DNA from: Thermoguttaceae bacterium
GTDB taxonomy: Bacteria > Planctomycetota > Planctomycetia > Pirellulales > Thermoguttaceae
Assembly (NCBI GenBank): GCA_017557195.1
Contig: JAFZAL010000055.1
Span: forward strand, 1-57,718
Length of the DNA: 57,718 bases
Direction: 5' to 3'
The position numbers and the translations under genes are program-made. Under the pieces are notes generated by a model that was not told where the DNA came from, made no database searches, and saw only the letters and a program-made list of their open reading frames with translations. Every line of letters starts with the position of its first letter. Position 1 is the first letter of the stretch. Shown piece after piece: positions 1-9,700 of this stretch.

Positions 1-2396
1 ACACTCAAATCCCGCTGGGCTTGAACGTCGTCCTTCATCTGTTCTGCAAGCCGCTTGCTGATTTCCAGAGCCTTCTCGTACCATTCCCTCGCGGCGGCAG
101 CGTTTCCGGCGGCTTGCTCCAAATCGCCAAGGAGTACGTATGAAACCATCAAATCCAGCTGGACTTGAACGTCGTCCTTCATCTGTTCTGCAAGCCGCTT
201 GCTGATTTCCAGAGCCTTCTCGTAGCGCTCCCGCGCCGCGGCAGCGTTTCCGGCGGCGCGTTCCAAATCGCAAAGGCGTTCGTACGAAATACTCAAATCC
301 CGCTGGGCGACGACGTTCTCAGGCATAGCCTTAGCAAGCTTTTCGTATATTTCCAAAGCCTTCTCGTACCATTCCCTCGCGGCGGCAGCGTTTCCGGCGG
401 CGCGTTCCAAATCGCCAAGGCGCTCGTACGAAACGCTCAAACTCCGCTGGGCGCTGGAGTTTGAAGGAAACATTTTAGCTCGTTCTTCACACATTTTATA
501 ACATCGCTGGAAAACTACTCTTGCCTCATTCATTTTCCCAAGCGAATTGAGTATGTCCCCGGATTTATCAAGCATCCACGTAAGACTCCAATCGATATTC
601 TGCTCTGAAGTTTCTACACTCCACTGTTCAGTCAGCGCCAAACAGAATTCAGAAACCGGCGTGATGTTCCACGAATTCTCAGACGTACACCAGAACTTCT
701 CATCATTCTTAAGCAGCGCTTCGCATTTTTTTCGAATTTTAGCGATTATCTCTTTCTGGACGTCTTCCGGGACGTCCTTCTTTACTGTATCCGCCACAAG
801 CCGATGAATACGCGCGATGTTCGGCTCGTTTTCCAAAGGCGTCAAAAGACCGTAACCAGTCAGCTCGTTGAGAATGTCGATTCCGTCCTCTTCGTTCAGA
901 TCGCATAGCTCGGGGAGCCAACTCAACGCTACGGCGTCAGGAGACATTAAAGACGCGAAATTCAACGCTTTGCGTGTATTTTCTGAGATGGCGGAAAGCG
1001 TCGATTCCATGACTGCCGAAACGGTCTCTGCTGCGTGACGCGTCAAGCCGCCGACCTTATCCGCCATCTTCTCGAACGTTTCTGCATGATCTTTGACAAG
1101 CCGTTCGTATTGAGACTGATACGTTACAAGCGGGTTTTTGCGATTTTGGTATAAATACTTCCCGGTAAGTTCTACAATTAGCGTATACCCCGCCAGCAGT
1201 TGTGCGATTTTTCGCGCCGCTTCCGCTTCTGCCGGATTGTCAAACAAACGCAGGTTGTTGAGAAGTTCGATGGACTCGTCCTCGCTGAGACGTTCAATCG
1301 ATTCTTCGTAAATGTCAGCAAATCTGCCTACACTCTCTCGCGCTGTAATAATTACATGGATAAAATCAGGAAAATTCAATTTAAGCAGCTGTGAAATCAG
1401 ATCCTGATTGCTTACGTTATCGAGAATGAGGAGAAGGTGCGCGCCCTCTGTCCTGAGATTGCCAGCCTCTTCATTCTGGAGAACGATTCTGTTCCGTTGC
1501 ACTTTCAAATTATCAAACAGGGTCAGAAGCCGCTTTTCTTCTGTTCCCTTGAGTTCCCATTTATACTTATCCTGAATGCCGCAAGACAGAAATGCGTCGT
1601 AAATCGAGTTGCAATTCTCACATGGTATAAAGAACCGTCCTATCTGATAATCCCATCCGAAGGCGTGCCCGTAGGTGAGAGCCAGTTCGGTTTTCCCGAA
1701 TCCGCCAATGCCGGTAAGAGCGGATATTACTTTGCCAGACTTTGTACTGATCTTATCGCGCAAAGACAACAGTTTTTCCCGACGTCCGACAAAATGCTCG
1801 TTGTAACCCGGATAGGTGTCGTACGGCAACGAATCTACAATTTTCTGACGACGGACTTTGTCTTTAACCTCGTTACTCAGCGTTTTCAACACGTTGTCGA
1901 TTTTCGCGACGAGGAAATCGTGCATGTCAAAATTTTTGGATTGGTAAGCCTGAATCTGACTGAGCCAGTTTGGATAACGAATCTGTATGCTTTCAGGAAT
2001 ATCAGGAGCCGGCGTTATTGCAGGATCGAAAACGCCGACATTATTGATAATCATCGGCGCGGTTCCTTCCCCAAGCGTACAGCGGTGCATTTCATGCTTC
2101 ATCCACCATTCGAACTCTTTGGCGCAGTACTCGCTCTTGAAATAATTGGGCGACAAAAGCACGATAAGAAACCGCGAGCTGGCGAGTTTTGACCGAATAT
2201 TATTGTCCCAGTGCGTCATATCAGGGATTTCGGTTTCGTCGAAAAAGACCCTTATTTTACCGCCGAATATTCTCTTATGTTCCTCTGAACCATTCTTGAG
2301 CTTCTCTACAAACTCGTCAACGAAGCCCGGCTTGCCGTCTGGAAGCTTGTTGTCTTTGTGAGCGTAGCTGATAAAATAGTCGTAATTGTACTCCAT
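1..2396 (-). CDS. TIR-NB-ARC-TPR (NLR-like) protein, copy 1, 3' end outside window
   Basis: The frame is open from the ATG at 2396 to the window edge, about 798 codons, with no stop, so the C-terminus is missing. The start (MEYNYDYFISYAHKDNK) opens a TIR domain with the SPNYFKSEYCAKEFEWW segment that carries the probable NADase glutamate. A NB-ARC-type NTPase follows, with P-loop GIGGFGKTE and Walker B LLLILDNV. After an AT-rich-loop and winged-helix-like part (FASLMSPDAVALSWLPELC) come TPR-like repeats of about 48 residues with the signature GDLERAAGNAAAAREWYEKAL. Upstream, GGAG lies about nine bases before the ATG, and the 5' flank matches copy 3. By analogy with bacterial TIR-NLR proteins it is probably an anti-phage sensor that depletes NAD+ by oligomerisation; this is inference. 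Copies 2 and 3 follow on the same strand. Confidence 0.85.
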   Translation of the reverse strand, partial: MEYNYDYFISYAHKDNKLPDGKPGFVDEFVEKLKNGSEEHKRIFGGKIRVFFDETEIPDMTHWDNNIRSKLASSRFLIVLLSPNYFKSEYCAKEFEWWMKHEMHRCTLGEGTAPMIINNVGVFDPAITPAPDIPESIQIRYPNWLSQIQAYQSKNFDMHDFLVAKIDNVLKTLSNEVKDKVRRQKIVDSLPYDTYPGYNEHFVGRREKLLSLRDKISTKSGKVISALTGIGGFGKTELALTYGHAFGWDYQIGRFFIPCENCNSIYDAFLSCGIQDKYKWELKGTEEKRLLTLFDNLKVQRNRIVLQNEEAGNLRTEGAHLLLILDNVSNQDLISQLLKLNFPDFIHVIITARESVGRFADIYEESIERLSEDESIELLNNLRLFDNPAEAEAARKIAQLLAGYTLIVELTGKYLYQNRKNPLVTYQSQYERLVKDHAETFEKMADKVGGLTRHAAETVSAVMESTLSAISENTRKALNFASLMSPDAVALSWLPELCDLNEEDGIDILNELTGYGLLTPLENEPNIARIHRLVADTVKKDVPEDVQKEIIAKIRKKCEALLKNDEKFWCTSENSWNITPVSEFCLALTEQWSVETSEQNIDWSLTWMLDKSGDILNSLGKMNEARVVFQRCYKMCEERAKMFPSNSSAQRSLSVSYERLGDLERAAGNAAAAREWYEKALEIYEKLAKAMPENVVAQRDLSISYERLCDLERAAGNAAAARERYEKALEISKRLAEQMKDDVQVQLDLMVSYVLLGDLEQAAGNAAAAREWYEKALEISKRLAEQMKDDVQAQRDLS

Positions 2397-2451
2397 GATT
2401 TTTCTCCGTTATGAAATGGAATCTGACGTTAATGATTTCCAGCAGTAAACA

Positions 2452-5400
2452 TCAATCCGGTATGTTGTCGGTCAACGACTGATGAATTTCCTTTTCCTTC
2501 TTGCGCCACTCCAGCGCGGCGTCTTCGTTTCCCGCAGCGTCTTCCAAATATCCTAATTGATTGTACAAAGTACATAAATCCCGTTTGATCTCGATATTGT
2601 CCGGTAGTATGTTGGCAAGCCGCTTGAGGATTTCCATACCCTTCTTGTACCACTCCCTCGCGGCGTCAACGTTTCCGGCGGCTTTCTCAAAATCGCCAAG
2701 ACGATTGTAAGATATATTCAAATCCTTCTGAACTTCAATGTTATCCGGCGTCAGTTCTGCCAAGCGCTGAGCAATTTTCAGAGCCTTCTCGTACCATTCC
2801 AGCGCGGCGTCAGCGTTTCCGACGGCGTTTTCCAAATCGCCAAAGCGATTGTATGATATATTCAAATCCCTCTGAACTTCGATGTTATCCGGCGTCAGTT
2901 CTGCCAAGCGCTGAGCAATTTCCAGAGCCTTCTCGTACCATTCCAGCGCGGCGTCAGCGTTTCCGGCTGCGCTTTCCAAATCGCCAAGTTGATTGTAGGA
3001 AATATTCAATTCCCGAAGAGCGTTAATGTCGTTGGGTATCATATCAGCCAGCCGCTGATCAATTTCCTGCATCTTTTTGTACCAATCCAGCGCAGAGACT
3101 GCGTTCCCGGCGGCGCGCTCAATATTACCCAATCGCCTATACGAAGCGCTCAAATTCTTTTGGGCTTCGATATTCTCAGGCATGGAATTTGCCAGCCGCT
3201 TGAAGATTTCCATTGTTTTCTCGTACCAAGCCAGCGCGGCGTCAGCGTTTCCGGCGATGTTTTCCAAATCGCCCAGACGACTATACGCAGTACTTAAATT
3301 TCTCTGAGCTTCAACATTATCTGGCATGTAATCAGCCAACCGCTTGAAGATTTCCATAGCTTTCACGTACCAGTTTCTTTCGCCTTCGAGGTTTCCAGAG
3401 TCTTTTTCCAAATCTCCCAGACGGATGTACAAAACGCTCAATCCACGCTGGATTAAAACGTTTTTCGGCTGCGTTTCGGCAAGTCTCTTACGGAGTTCCA
3501 TTGCCTTTTCGAACCATTTTCTGGCAGCTGTTACATTCCCTGCATCTTTCTCCAAATCGCCCAGCCGTCTATACGAAGAACTTAAATTTTGCTGATTCAC
3601 AACATCTTCGGGCATTGCTTCGAACAGCTTCTTGCGGAGTTCCATTGCCTTTTCGTACCATTCTCTGGCGGCCGTTGCGTTTCCGATGGAATTCTCCACA
3701 TCGCCAAGCCGCCCGTATGAAGTGCTCAAATACTTCTGAGCTCTAATATCCTGTGAGATATTATCATTCTTTGATATATTTAAGATCTCTAAATAGAACT
3801 TTTTTACTTCGTTATAATTTCCTTTGTCATTCTCAATTTCTCCGAGAAATTTATACGAATCTGCCAAATCGCATTGTATTTCAACGTTGTCAGGGTGACT
3901 GTCCGCAAGAGACTTTCGAATTGCTAAAGCTTGCGTATGGCATTCTTTGGCGGCGTCTATTTTACCAGTCATATAATCCATTTCACCGAGGTCGCTGAAT
4001 GCAAGAGCAAGATCTCTGAGAACAGCGTCTGAAGAAAATACGGAAGCGCGCTCGCTGGAAATCTTCATAAGCTTTTTGAATACGGAAAGCGCGTCGTCAA
4101 TTTTCCCGAGAGATTTTAAAGTCTTCCCGGATTTTTCAAGCATTTCTGTAACATCCCAATTGATCTCTTTTTCAGAAGGCTCTAACGTCCACTGTTCCGC
4201 CAGCGTCAAGCAGAATTCAGAAACAGGCATGATGTTCCAGAAATTTTCTGCGGCAAACCAGAACGTCTTATCTTTTTCAAGCAACGAGTAACATTTTTTC
4301 TGAATTTTAGAGAAGATTTCTTTCAGAACGTTTTCCGGGATTTTCTGCTTAACCGTTTCCGCTACCAGACGATGCATACGGGCTATGTTAGGTTCGCTTT
4401 CCAAAGGAGTGAGGAGACTATAACCCGTCAAATAAGCAATAGCTTCCTCTCCTTCCTCTTCATCAAGACCGCACAATTCCGGCAACCAGCCCAACGCCAC
4501 TGTGTCGGGGGACATAATAGATGCGAATTCCAGGGCTTTGCGGGCGTTGTCCGGGAGAGCGGAAAGCGTCGACTCCAATACCGCCGCCACAGTTTCAGCT
4601 GCGTGACGAGTCAGGTCGCCGGTCTTGTCAGCCATCTTTTGAAATGTTTCAGCATGATTGCTGACGAGCCGGTCGTACTGCTTTTTGTACGTTATATATT
4701 TATTGTTTTCCAGATATGACCCGGTTAGTTCAACTGACAGCGTAAACCCTGCCAGCAATTTCGCAATGTCTCTTGCGGCTTTCGCTTCATCCGGATTGGC
4801 AAACGGATGAAGGTTGCACAGAAGTTCAACCGATTCGTCTTCGCTCAGGCGTTCTACCGATTCCGTATGAATGTATGAAATGTCATTTGTGTTCTCGCGA
4901 GTTGTTATAATGACATGAAAATAGTCGGGCAGAATGGCAAGATTATTCTTTGAAATCAACTTCCGCTTGTTCACGTTGTCCAGTATGAGAAGAATGTGGG
5001 CTCCCAATGTGTTGAGATTTCCCTCCTCCGCATTGCGTTTGACGATTTCCTTTCGCTTGACGTTCAAACGATTGAACAGGAACGTAATCTGCTGATCCTC
5101 TGAACCGTTGGGCAGCTCCCAGCCGTGCATTTCCGCAATCCCGCTTGTGAGAATCGCTTCAGAAATGGATGTTTTGTTTTCACATTTCGCGAAGACTCGT
5201 CCCAGTTCATAATCCCAGGCGAAGGCGTGACCGTATGTCAAAGCCAATTCGGTTTTACCGAAACCTCCCAGACCCGTTAGAGCGCAATATGGAGCTTCGG
5301 ATTTTTCACTCAGAGACTTGCGAAGTGAACGAAGATTCTCACGACGACCAACAAAATTCTCGTTATATGCCGGATATTGTCCGGTATGGGGAGACTTTTC

Positions 5401-5964
5401 CGCCGCTTCCTGACGCCGGACTCTGTCTTTGACTTCCTCTCGAAGGGTTTTGAGAACGTCGCTGATTTTTGCTCGATCTAAATTGTGAATGTCAAACTTT
5501 GGACCAGATTGAATTTTACGAATCTGACGAAGCCAGTTCGGGAAACGAGTCTGGAGTTCCCTGGGAATGGAAGGAATTGTTTCCGCCTGATAATCATATA
5601 TCATGGCAACGTCAACGATTAGTATGGGCGCAGTTCCCTCTCCCAAAACGCAGCGGTGCATTTCGTGCTGCATCCACCAGTCGAACTCTCGGGCGCAGTA
5701 TTCGCTTTGGAAATAACTCGGCGACAAAAGCACGATAAGAAATCGGGACTCGGCGAGACTGGCGCGGATGCGGTTGTCCCAGTCGGACATGCTATGGATT
5801 TCTGTTTTGTCGAAAAAAACGTTTACTTTTTCGCCAAACATCTGCTGATGCTCCGTTGAGTTCTTGAGCTTCTCAACGAACTCGTCAATGAAACCGGGTT
5901 TGCCGTCTTCGGATTGGTTGTCAATGTGAGCGTAACTGATAAAATAGTCGTAATTGTACGGCAT
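2452..5964 (-). CDS. TIR-NB-ARC-TPR (NLR-like) protein, copy 2
   Basis: This 1170-residue protein has a TIR domain (residues 1-140; SPSYFQSEYCAREFDWW, candidate catalytic Glu near 93). The NB-ARC NTPase has P-loop GLGGFGKTE near 231-239 and Walker B ILLILDNV. About eleven C-terminal TPR-like units of 48 residues (144 bp) follow, each with a G-D/N-x-E-x-x-A/S-G-N core. Repeats at about 2730-3010 are nearly identical to each other, which suggests recent intragenic expansion. The stop is TGA and the gap to copy 1 is 55 bp. Unlike copies 1 and 3 there is no clear Shine-Dalgarno sequence before the ATG. Probably an immune sensor with a TIR NADase effector and TPR ligand-recognition arm, by family analogy. 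A signalling role unrelated to phage is possible. Confidence 0.88.
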   Translation of the reverse strand: MPYNYDYFISYAHIDNQSEDGKPGFIDEFVEKLKNSTEHQQMFGEKVNVFFDKTEIHSMSDWDNRIRASLAESRFLIVLLSPSYFQSEYCAREFDWWMQHEMHRCVLGEGTAPILIVDVAMIYDYQAETIPSIPRELQTRFPNWLRQIRKIQSGPKFDIHNLDRAKISDVLKTLREEVKDRVRRQEAAEKSPHTGQYPAYNENFVGRRENLRSLRKSLSEKSEAPYCALTGLGGFGKTELALTYGHAFAWDYELGRVFAKCENKTSISEAILTSGIAEMHGWELPNGSEDQQITFLFNRLNVKRKEIVKRNAEEGNLNTLGAHILLILDNVNKRKLISKNNLAILPDYFHVIITTRENTNDISYIHTESVERLSEDESVELLCNLHPFANPDEAKAARDIAKLLAGFTLSVELTGSYLENNKYITYKKQYDRLVSNHAETFQKMADKTGDLTRHAAETVAAVLESTLSALPDNARKALEFASIMSPDTVALGWLPELCGLDEEEGEEAIAYLTGYSLLTPLESEPNIARMHRLVAETVKQKIPENVLKEIFSKIQKKCYSLLEKDKTFWFAAENFWNIMPVSEFCLTLAEQWTLEPSEKEINWDVTEMLEKSGKTLKSLGKIDDALSVFKKLMKISSERASVFSSDAVLRDLALAFSDLGEMDYMTGKIDAAKECHTQALAIRKSLADSHPDNVEIQCDLADSYKFLGEIENDKGNYNEVKKFYLEILNISKNDNISQDIRAQKYLSTSYGRLGDVENSIGNATAAREWYEKAMELRKKLFEAMPEDVVNQQNLSSSYRRLGDLEKDAGNVTAARKWFEKAMELRKRLAETQPKNVLIQRGLSVLYIRLGDLEKDSGNLEGERNWYVKAMEIFKRLADYMPDNVEAQRNLSTAYSRLGDLENIAGNADAALAWYEKTMEIFKRLANSMPENIEAQKNLSASYRRLGNIERAAGNAVSALDWYKKMQEIDQRLADMIPNDINALRELNISYNQLGDLESAAGNADAALEWYEKALEIAQRLAELTPDNIEVQRDLNISYNRFGDLENAVGNADAALEWYEKALKIAQRLAELTPDNIEVQKDLNISYNRLGDFEKAAGNVDAAREWYKKGMEILKRLANILPDNIEIKRDLCTLYNQLGYLEDAAGNEDAALEWRKKEKEIHQSLTDNIPD

Positions 5965-6106
5965 GGTTTAGTCGCTATTGAATAAAAAGCGGTTTTTATT
6001 ATGATTTTACGAAAATGAAGAGGGAAATCAAGAGTGAAGGAATGTTCACATATATTGTGTAAGGCAGAGGCTTGCGTCCTGGCTCATTTCTTAATTATGC
6101 TGCGCG

Positions 6107-6180
6107 CTATATTCTCAGCAGTCTAACGGCGTTCTCCGTCGTTGCGGCGGCGTGAAGCGCCAATGTTGTCCTAATCATCG
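6107..6180 (-). pseudogene. tatD 3'-end remnant (duplicated C-terminus)
   Basis: Read on the minus strand, this stretch encodes ...RTTLALHAAATTENAVRLLRI followed by TAG. That matches the end of the intact TatD at 9701 (...KKTTLEEIAAATTENAVRLLRI). At DNA level 6105-6151 matches 9699-9745 at 44 of 47 positions. All three differences are third-position synonymous changes (GCA/GCG, GAG/GAA, AGA/AGG). Homology fades upstream but the downstream flank (GGCAGAnGCTTGCGT) is also shared. No start or remaining TatD domain is present. It separates TIR copies 2 and 3. Confidence 0.85.
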
Positions 6181-6192
6181 CCGAGATATGAT

Positions 6193-9100
6193 TTATTTTG
6201 GCAATAAAACGAAAATTGTTATAAAAAGAATGATAAACAAGCAAATTATACAAATGGTTGTAGTTATATGGGTAACAATGTATAATCTTGCCTTTAAAAA
6301 TATCAACCCATTTCTTTTTTGTTTTTTTCGATGAATTATTTGCAAATGATACCATAAGATTTCCACAAATTTCTGGTAACACTCCCACGCTTTCGATTTG
6401 TTTCCTGCGTAATACTCCAAATTGCCAAGGTTAAAGTATACTCCGATCAAATGCAGCTGATAATTAAGATCATCTAACATTTTTTCAGATATTTGCTGGC
6501 AGATTTTCTCGGATTTCTCATACCATTTTCGCGCGTCTGTTTTGTTTTCAGCGCCAAACTCCAAATCGCCAAATCTCTTGTACAAAATACTCAACCACCA
6601 CTGAACCTGTTCGTTTTTCTTCATTTTGTCGGAGAGGATTTTGATTGTTTTCAGAGCTTTCTTGTACCTTTTATGTGCGGCAACTTTGTTAGAGCCTTGT
6701 TCCAAATCCCCAATTAATGTATAACAAGCAATCGTACCAAGCTGAGTCGGAACATTATCCGGTATTATTTTTACAAGTCGTTTGTTAATAGCAAGAGCTT
6801 TCTCACTCCATTTCAAAGCATCTGCTGTATTTTCTGCAGAGTCTTCCAATCTGCCAAGGTTCAAGTACAGTCCGCACAATTGTTCCAGAATATCAACGTT
6901 TTTGGGCATTTGTTCGTTCAGCCGCTTGATTATTGCCAGTGCATTTTTGTAATTTTCACGCGCAGAGTCTTTGTTTCCGCTAGCTTTCTCATACAAGCCA
7001 AACTGTGAGTACGCAAGACTCAAACCTTGCTGAATTACAATGTCCTTCGGCTTCATTTTAGAAAGCTTTTTCCAGTTATCCAGAGCAGCCTCAATCCATT
7101 TCTGACATTCGGCTGCGTTGCCAGCAGCATATGCAAGCTTTGTGTACCAATAGCTCAATTCTTTCAGCGTTTGAATATTTTCGGGCGACTGATCCTCAGA
7201 AAACTGATTGGCAAGTTGTTGAGCAATTTCTACGGCATTTTTGAAGAACTCCCGTGACTTGGTTAGGTGCCCAGCGATTATCTCTAATTGACCAAACTGA
7301 GCAAACAATTTACTCAACGCACTCTGCGCTTTGGCGTCTTCCGGGTTCATTTCGACAAGCCGTTTGTTTATATCCAGCGCTTTATTGTACCAAGTCCGCG
7401 CATCGACTATGTTTCCTGCGAGCGTTTCTAAATCGCCAAGATTTCCATATGAAGCGCTCAAATTCATCTGGATTTTTATATTCGATGGGAATGAATTGGC
7501 TCGACTTTTACTAAAATCTAACAAGCATTGGAAAACTTCTTTTGCTTCGTTCATTTTTCCAAGAGTTTTAAGCAATGTCCCGGAAGTATTAAGCGACCAT
7601 ACAACGTTTTCATCAATTTCATCCTCGGGATATTCCGTAGACAAATTTGTGATTATCAATAGGAATTCATAAATTGGTATGATGTTCCAGGAATTTTCGG
7701 ATGTATACCAGAAGTCCATATCCTTTTGAAGTAATATATGACATTTTTTCCAGATTGCATTAATTATTTCACTTACAGTTTCATCCGAGAATTCATCCGA
7801 GATTTTACGATGTATTGCGTCCGCCACAAGCCGATGCATACGGGCGATATTTCGTTCGTTTTCCAAAGGAGTTAGAAGACTGTACCTTGTCAGTTCCTTG
7901 AGGACTGTTACTCCTTCGTCTTCATTCAGACCGCAAAGTTCCGGGAGCCAGGTCAACGCTACCGCGTCAGAAGCCATAAAGGACGCAAATTCAAAAGCTT
8001 TTCGCGTATTAGACGAGACAGCCTCAAGAGTCGATTTTAATACCGCTGTCATCGTTTCGGCCGGGTGTCGCGTCAGGTCGCCGATTTCGTCCACCATCTT
8101 TTGGAACGTATTTTCTAGATCATTGACGAGCTGCTTATATTGTGACTGGTACGTTATTTCGGAAACGTCGATATTGCTGGCTAAATACGACCCTGTAAGT
8201 TCCACGGTCAGCGTGAACCCTGCCAACAGCTTTGCGATTTTTCGCGCCGCTTCTGCCTCCTTCGGGTCTTTCCCGAACGGTCGAAGGTTGCGTAGCAGTT
8301 CAACAGACTCGTCCTCGCTCAGACGTTCAACCGATTCCCAGTGAACGCCCGTTAACTTGGTTGCCTTCTCACGCATCGTAATGATTACATGGAAATAGTC
8401 GGGAAGATCAAGTTTAAGCAACTGTGAAATCAAATCCGGATTAGTTACGTTGTCGAGGATGAGAAGAAGATGCGCGCCCTCTTTCGGGAGAACCTTGCTT
8501 TTTGCTGCGATTAACTTATCGGCTTCTATCTCAAGTTTTTGGGCTTTTGCCCTGAGTTTCTCTGCATCTTCCTTTTGCTCTTCTTTCTCAAGCTCCTCTG
8601 CTTCTGACTTGAGATTATTGACTTCTTCTTTGAGCGTCTCTGGTCTTTTGTTCTGAAGAATGATTCTGTCTTGTTCTGCTTTCAGATTTTCAAAAAGAGC
8701 CTTAAGTCTCTTTTGGTTATTCCCTTTAAGTTTCCAATCATACATTTCCGTAATGCCGCAGGTCAGAATCGCATGGTAAATTGAGCTGCAATTCTCGCAA
8801 GACTTAAAGAAACGCCCCATCTGGTAATCCCATCCAAAGGCGTGCCCGTAAGTAAGAGCCAACTCGGTTTTCCCGAACCCGCCCAGACCGGTGATAGCGG
8901 AAACTACTTTGCCGGATTTGGAGATAATGTACTTACGCAAGGATAACAGTTTTTCCCGACGTCCGACAAAATTCTCATTATAGCAAGGATAATTGATCCC
9001 GCGCGGCACGTCGTCTTCCATATCCTGATGCCGGACTTTGTTTTTGACCTCGTCGCGCAGAGTTTTCAACACGTTGTCGATTTTCGCGACGAGGAAGTCG

Positions 9101-9576
9101 TGCATGTCAAAATTTTTGGACTGGTATGCCTGAATCTGACTGAGCCAGTTTGGAAAACGAATCTGTATGTTTTTAGGAATTTCAGGAGTCGGCGTTATTG
9201 CAGGATCGAATACGCCGACATTACTGATAATCATCGGCGCAGTTCCTTCCCCAAGCGTACAGCGGTGCATCTCGTGCTTCATCCACCAGTCGAACTCTTT
9301 GGCGCAGTACTCGCTCTTGAAATAATTCGGAGACAAAAGCACGATGAGGAACCGCGAAGTGGCGAGTTTTGACCGAATGTCATTGTCCCAGTGCGACATA
9401 TCGGGAATTTCGGTTTCGTCGAAAAAGACCCTTATTTCTCCGCCGAATATCTTCTTATGTTCCTCTGAACCATTCTTGAGCTTCTCTACAAACTCGTTAA
9501 CGAAGCCGGGTTTGCCGTCTGGAAGCTTGTTGTCTTTATGAGCGTAACTGATAAAGTAGTCGTAATTGTATTGCAT
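6193..9576 (-). CDS. TIR-NB-ARC-TPR (NLR-like) protein, copy 3, with coiled-coil insert and C-terminal membrane segment
   Basis: This 1127-residue protein has a TIR domain (1-140; SPNYFKSEYCAKEFDWW, candidate catalytic Glu94). The NB-ARC NTPase has P-loop GLGGFGKTE at 230-238 and Walker B LLLILDNV at 370-377. About eight diverged TPR-like units follow. Two features are absent from copies 1 and 2. One is a charged, Glu/Lys/Ala-rich coiled-coil insert at about 310-362 between Walker A and Walker B. The other is a C-terminal tail with basic residues (HRKKQKR) and then a strongly hydrophobic stretch (about 1096-1123), so this copy may be membrane-tethered. GGAG precedes the ATG by nine bases. The gene lies 124 bp downstream of tatD. 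Likely a defence NLR by analogy. Confidence 0.88.
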   Translation of the reverse strand: MQYNYDYFISYAHKDNKLPDGKPGFVNEFVEKLKNGSEEHKKIFGGEIRVFFDETEIPDMSHWDNDIRSKLATSRFLIVLLSPNYFKSEYCAKEFDWWMKHEMHRCTLGEGTAPMIISNVGVFDPAITPTPEIPKNIQIRFPNWLSQIQAYQSKNFDMHDFLVAKIDNVLKTLRDEVKNKVRHQDMEDDVPRGINYPCYNENFVGRREKLLSLRKYIISKSGKVVSAITGLGGFGKTELALTYGHAFGWDYQMGRFFKSCENCSSIYHAILTCGITEMYDWKLKGNNQKRLKALFENLKAEQDRIILQNKRPETLKEEVNNLKSEAEELEKEEQKEDAEKLRAKAQKLEIEADKLIAAKSKVLPKEGAHLLLILDNVTNPDLISQLLKLDLPDYFHVIITMREKATKLTGVHWESVERLSEDESVELLRNLRPFGKDPKEAEAARKIAKLLAGFTLTVELTGSYLASNIDVSEITYQSQYKQLVNDLENTFQKMVDEIGDLTRHPAETMTAVLKSTLEAVSSNTRKAFEFASFMASDAVALTWLPELCGLNEDEGVTVLKELTRYSLLTPLENERNIARMHRLVADAIHRKISDEFSDETVSEIINAIWKKCHILLQKDMDFWYTSENSWNIIPIYEFLLIITNLSTEYPEDEIDENVVWSLNTSGTLLKTLGKMNEAKEVFQCLLDFSKSRANSFPSNIKIQMNLSASYGNLGDLETLAGNIVDARTWYNKALDINKRLVEMNPEDAKAQSALSKLFAQFGQLEIIAGHLTKSREFFKNAVEIAQQLANQFSEDQSPENIQTLKELSYWYTKLAYAAGNAAECQKWIEAALDNWKKLSKMKPKDIVIQQGLSLAYSQFGLYEKASGNKDSARENYKNALAIIKRLNEQMPKNVDILEQLCGLYLNLGRLEDSAENTADALKWSEKALAINKRLVKIIPDNVPTQLGTIACYTLIGDLEQGSNKVAAHKRYKKALKTIKILSDKMKKNEQVQWWLSILYKRFGDLEFGAENKTDARKWYEKSEKICQQISEKMLDDLNYQLHLIGVYFNLGNLEYYAGNKSKAWECYQKFVEILWYHLQIIHRKKQKRNGLIFLKARLYIVTHITTTICIICLFIILFITIFVLLPK

Positions 9577-9700
9577 GATTTTTCTCCGTTAAATTAAAAC
9601 TGCGTATATAATATCTATACGAAATCGAAGAAAAAAAGTAACAGGGATGTATATTTATTTATTAGGCGTCGGGCAGACGCTTGCGTTCTGACCCTAAACG

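Noticed and set aside
1437-2192. Plus-strand ORFs opposite the TIR genes, such as 251 codons here
   Set aside because: They are antisense shadows of the TIR and NB-ARC coding frames, which carry all the recognisable motifs.
6107-6388. A 93-residue gene overlapping the end of TIR copy 3
   Set aside because: Only its last 25 residues mean anything, and they are the tatD terminus; the rest is an alternative frame of the TIR gene.
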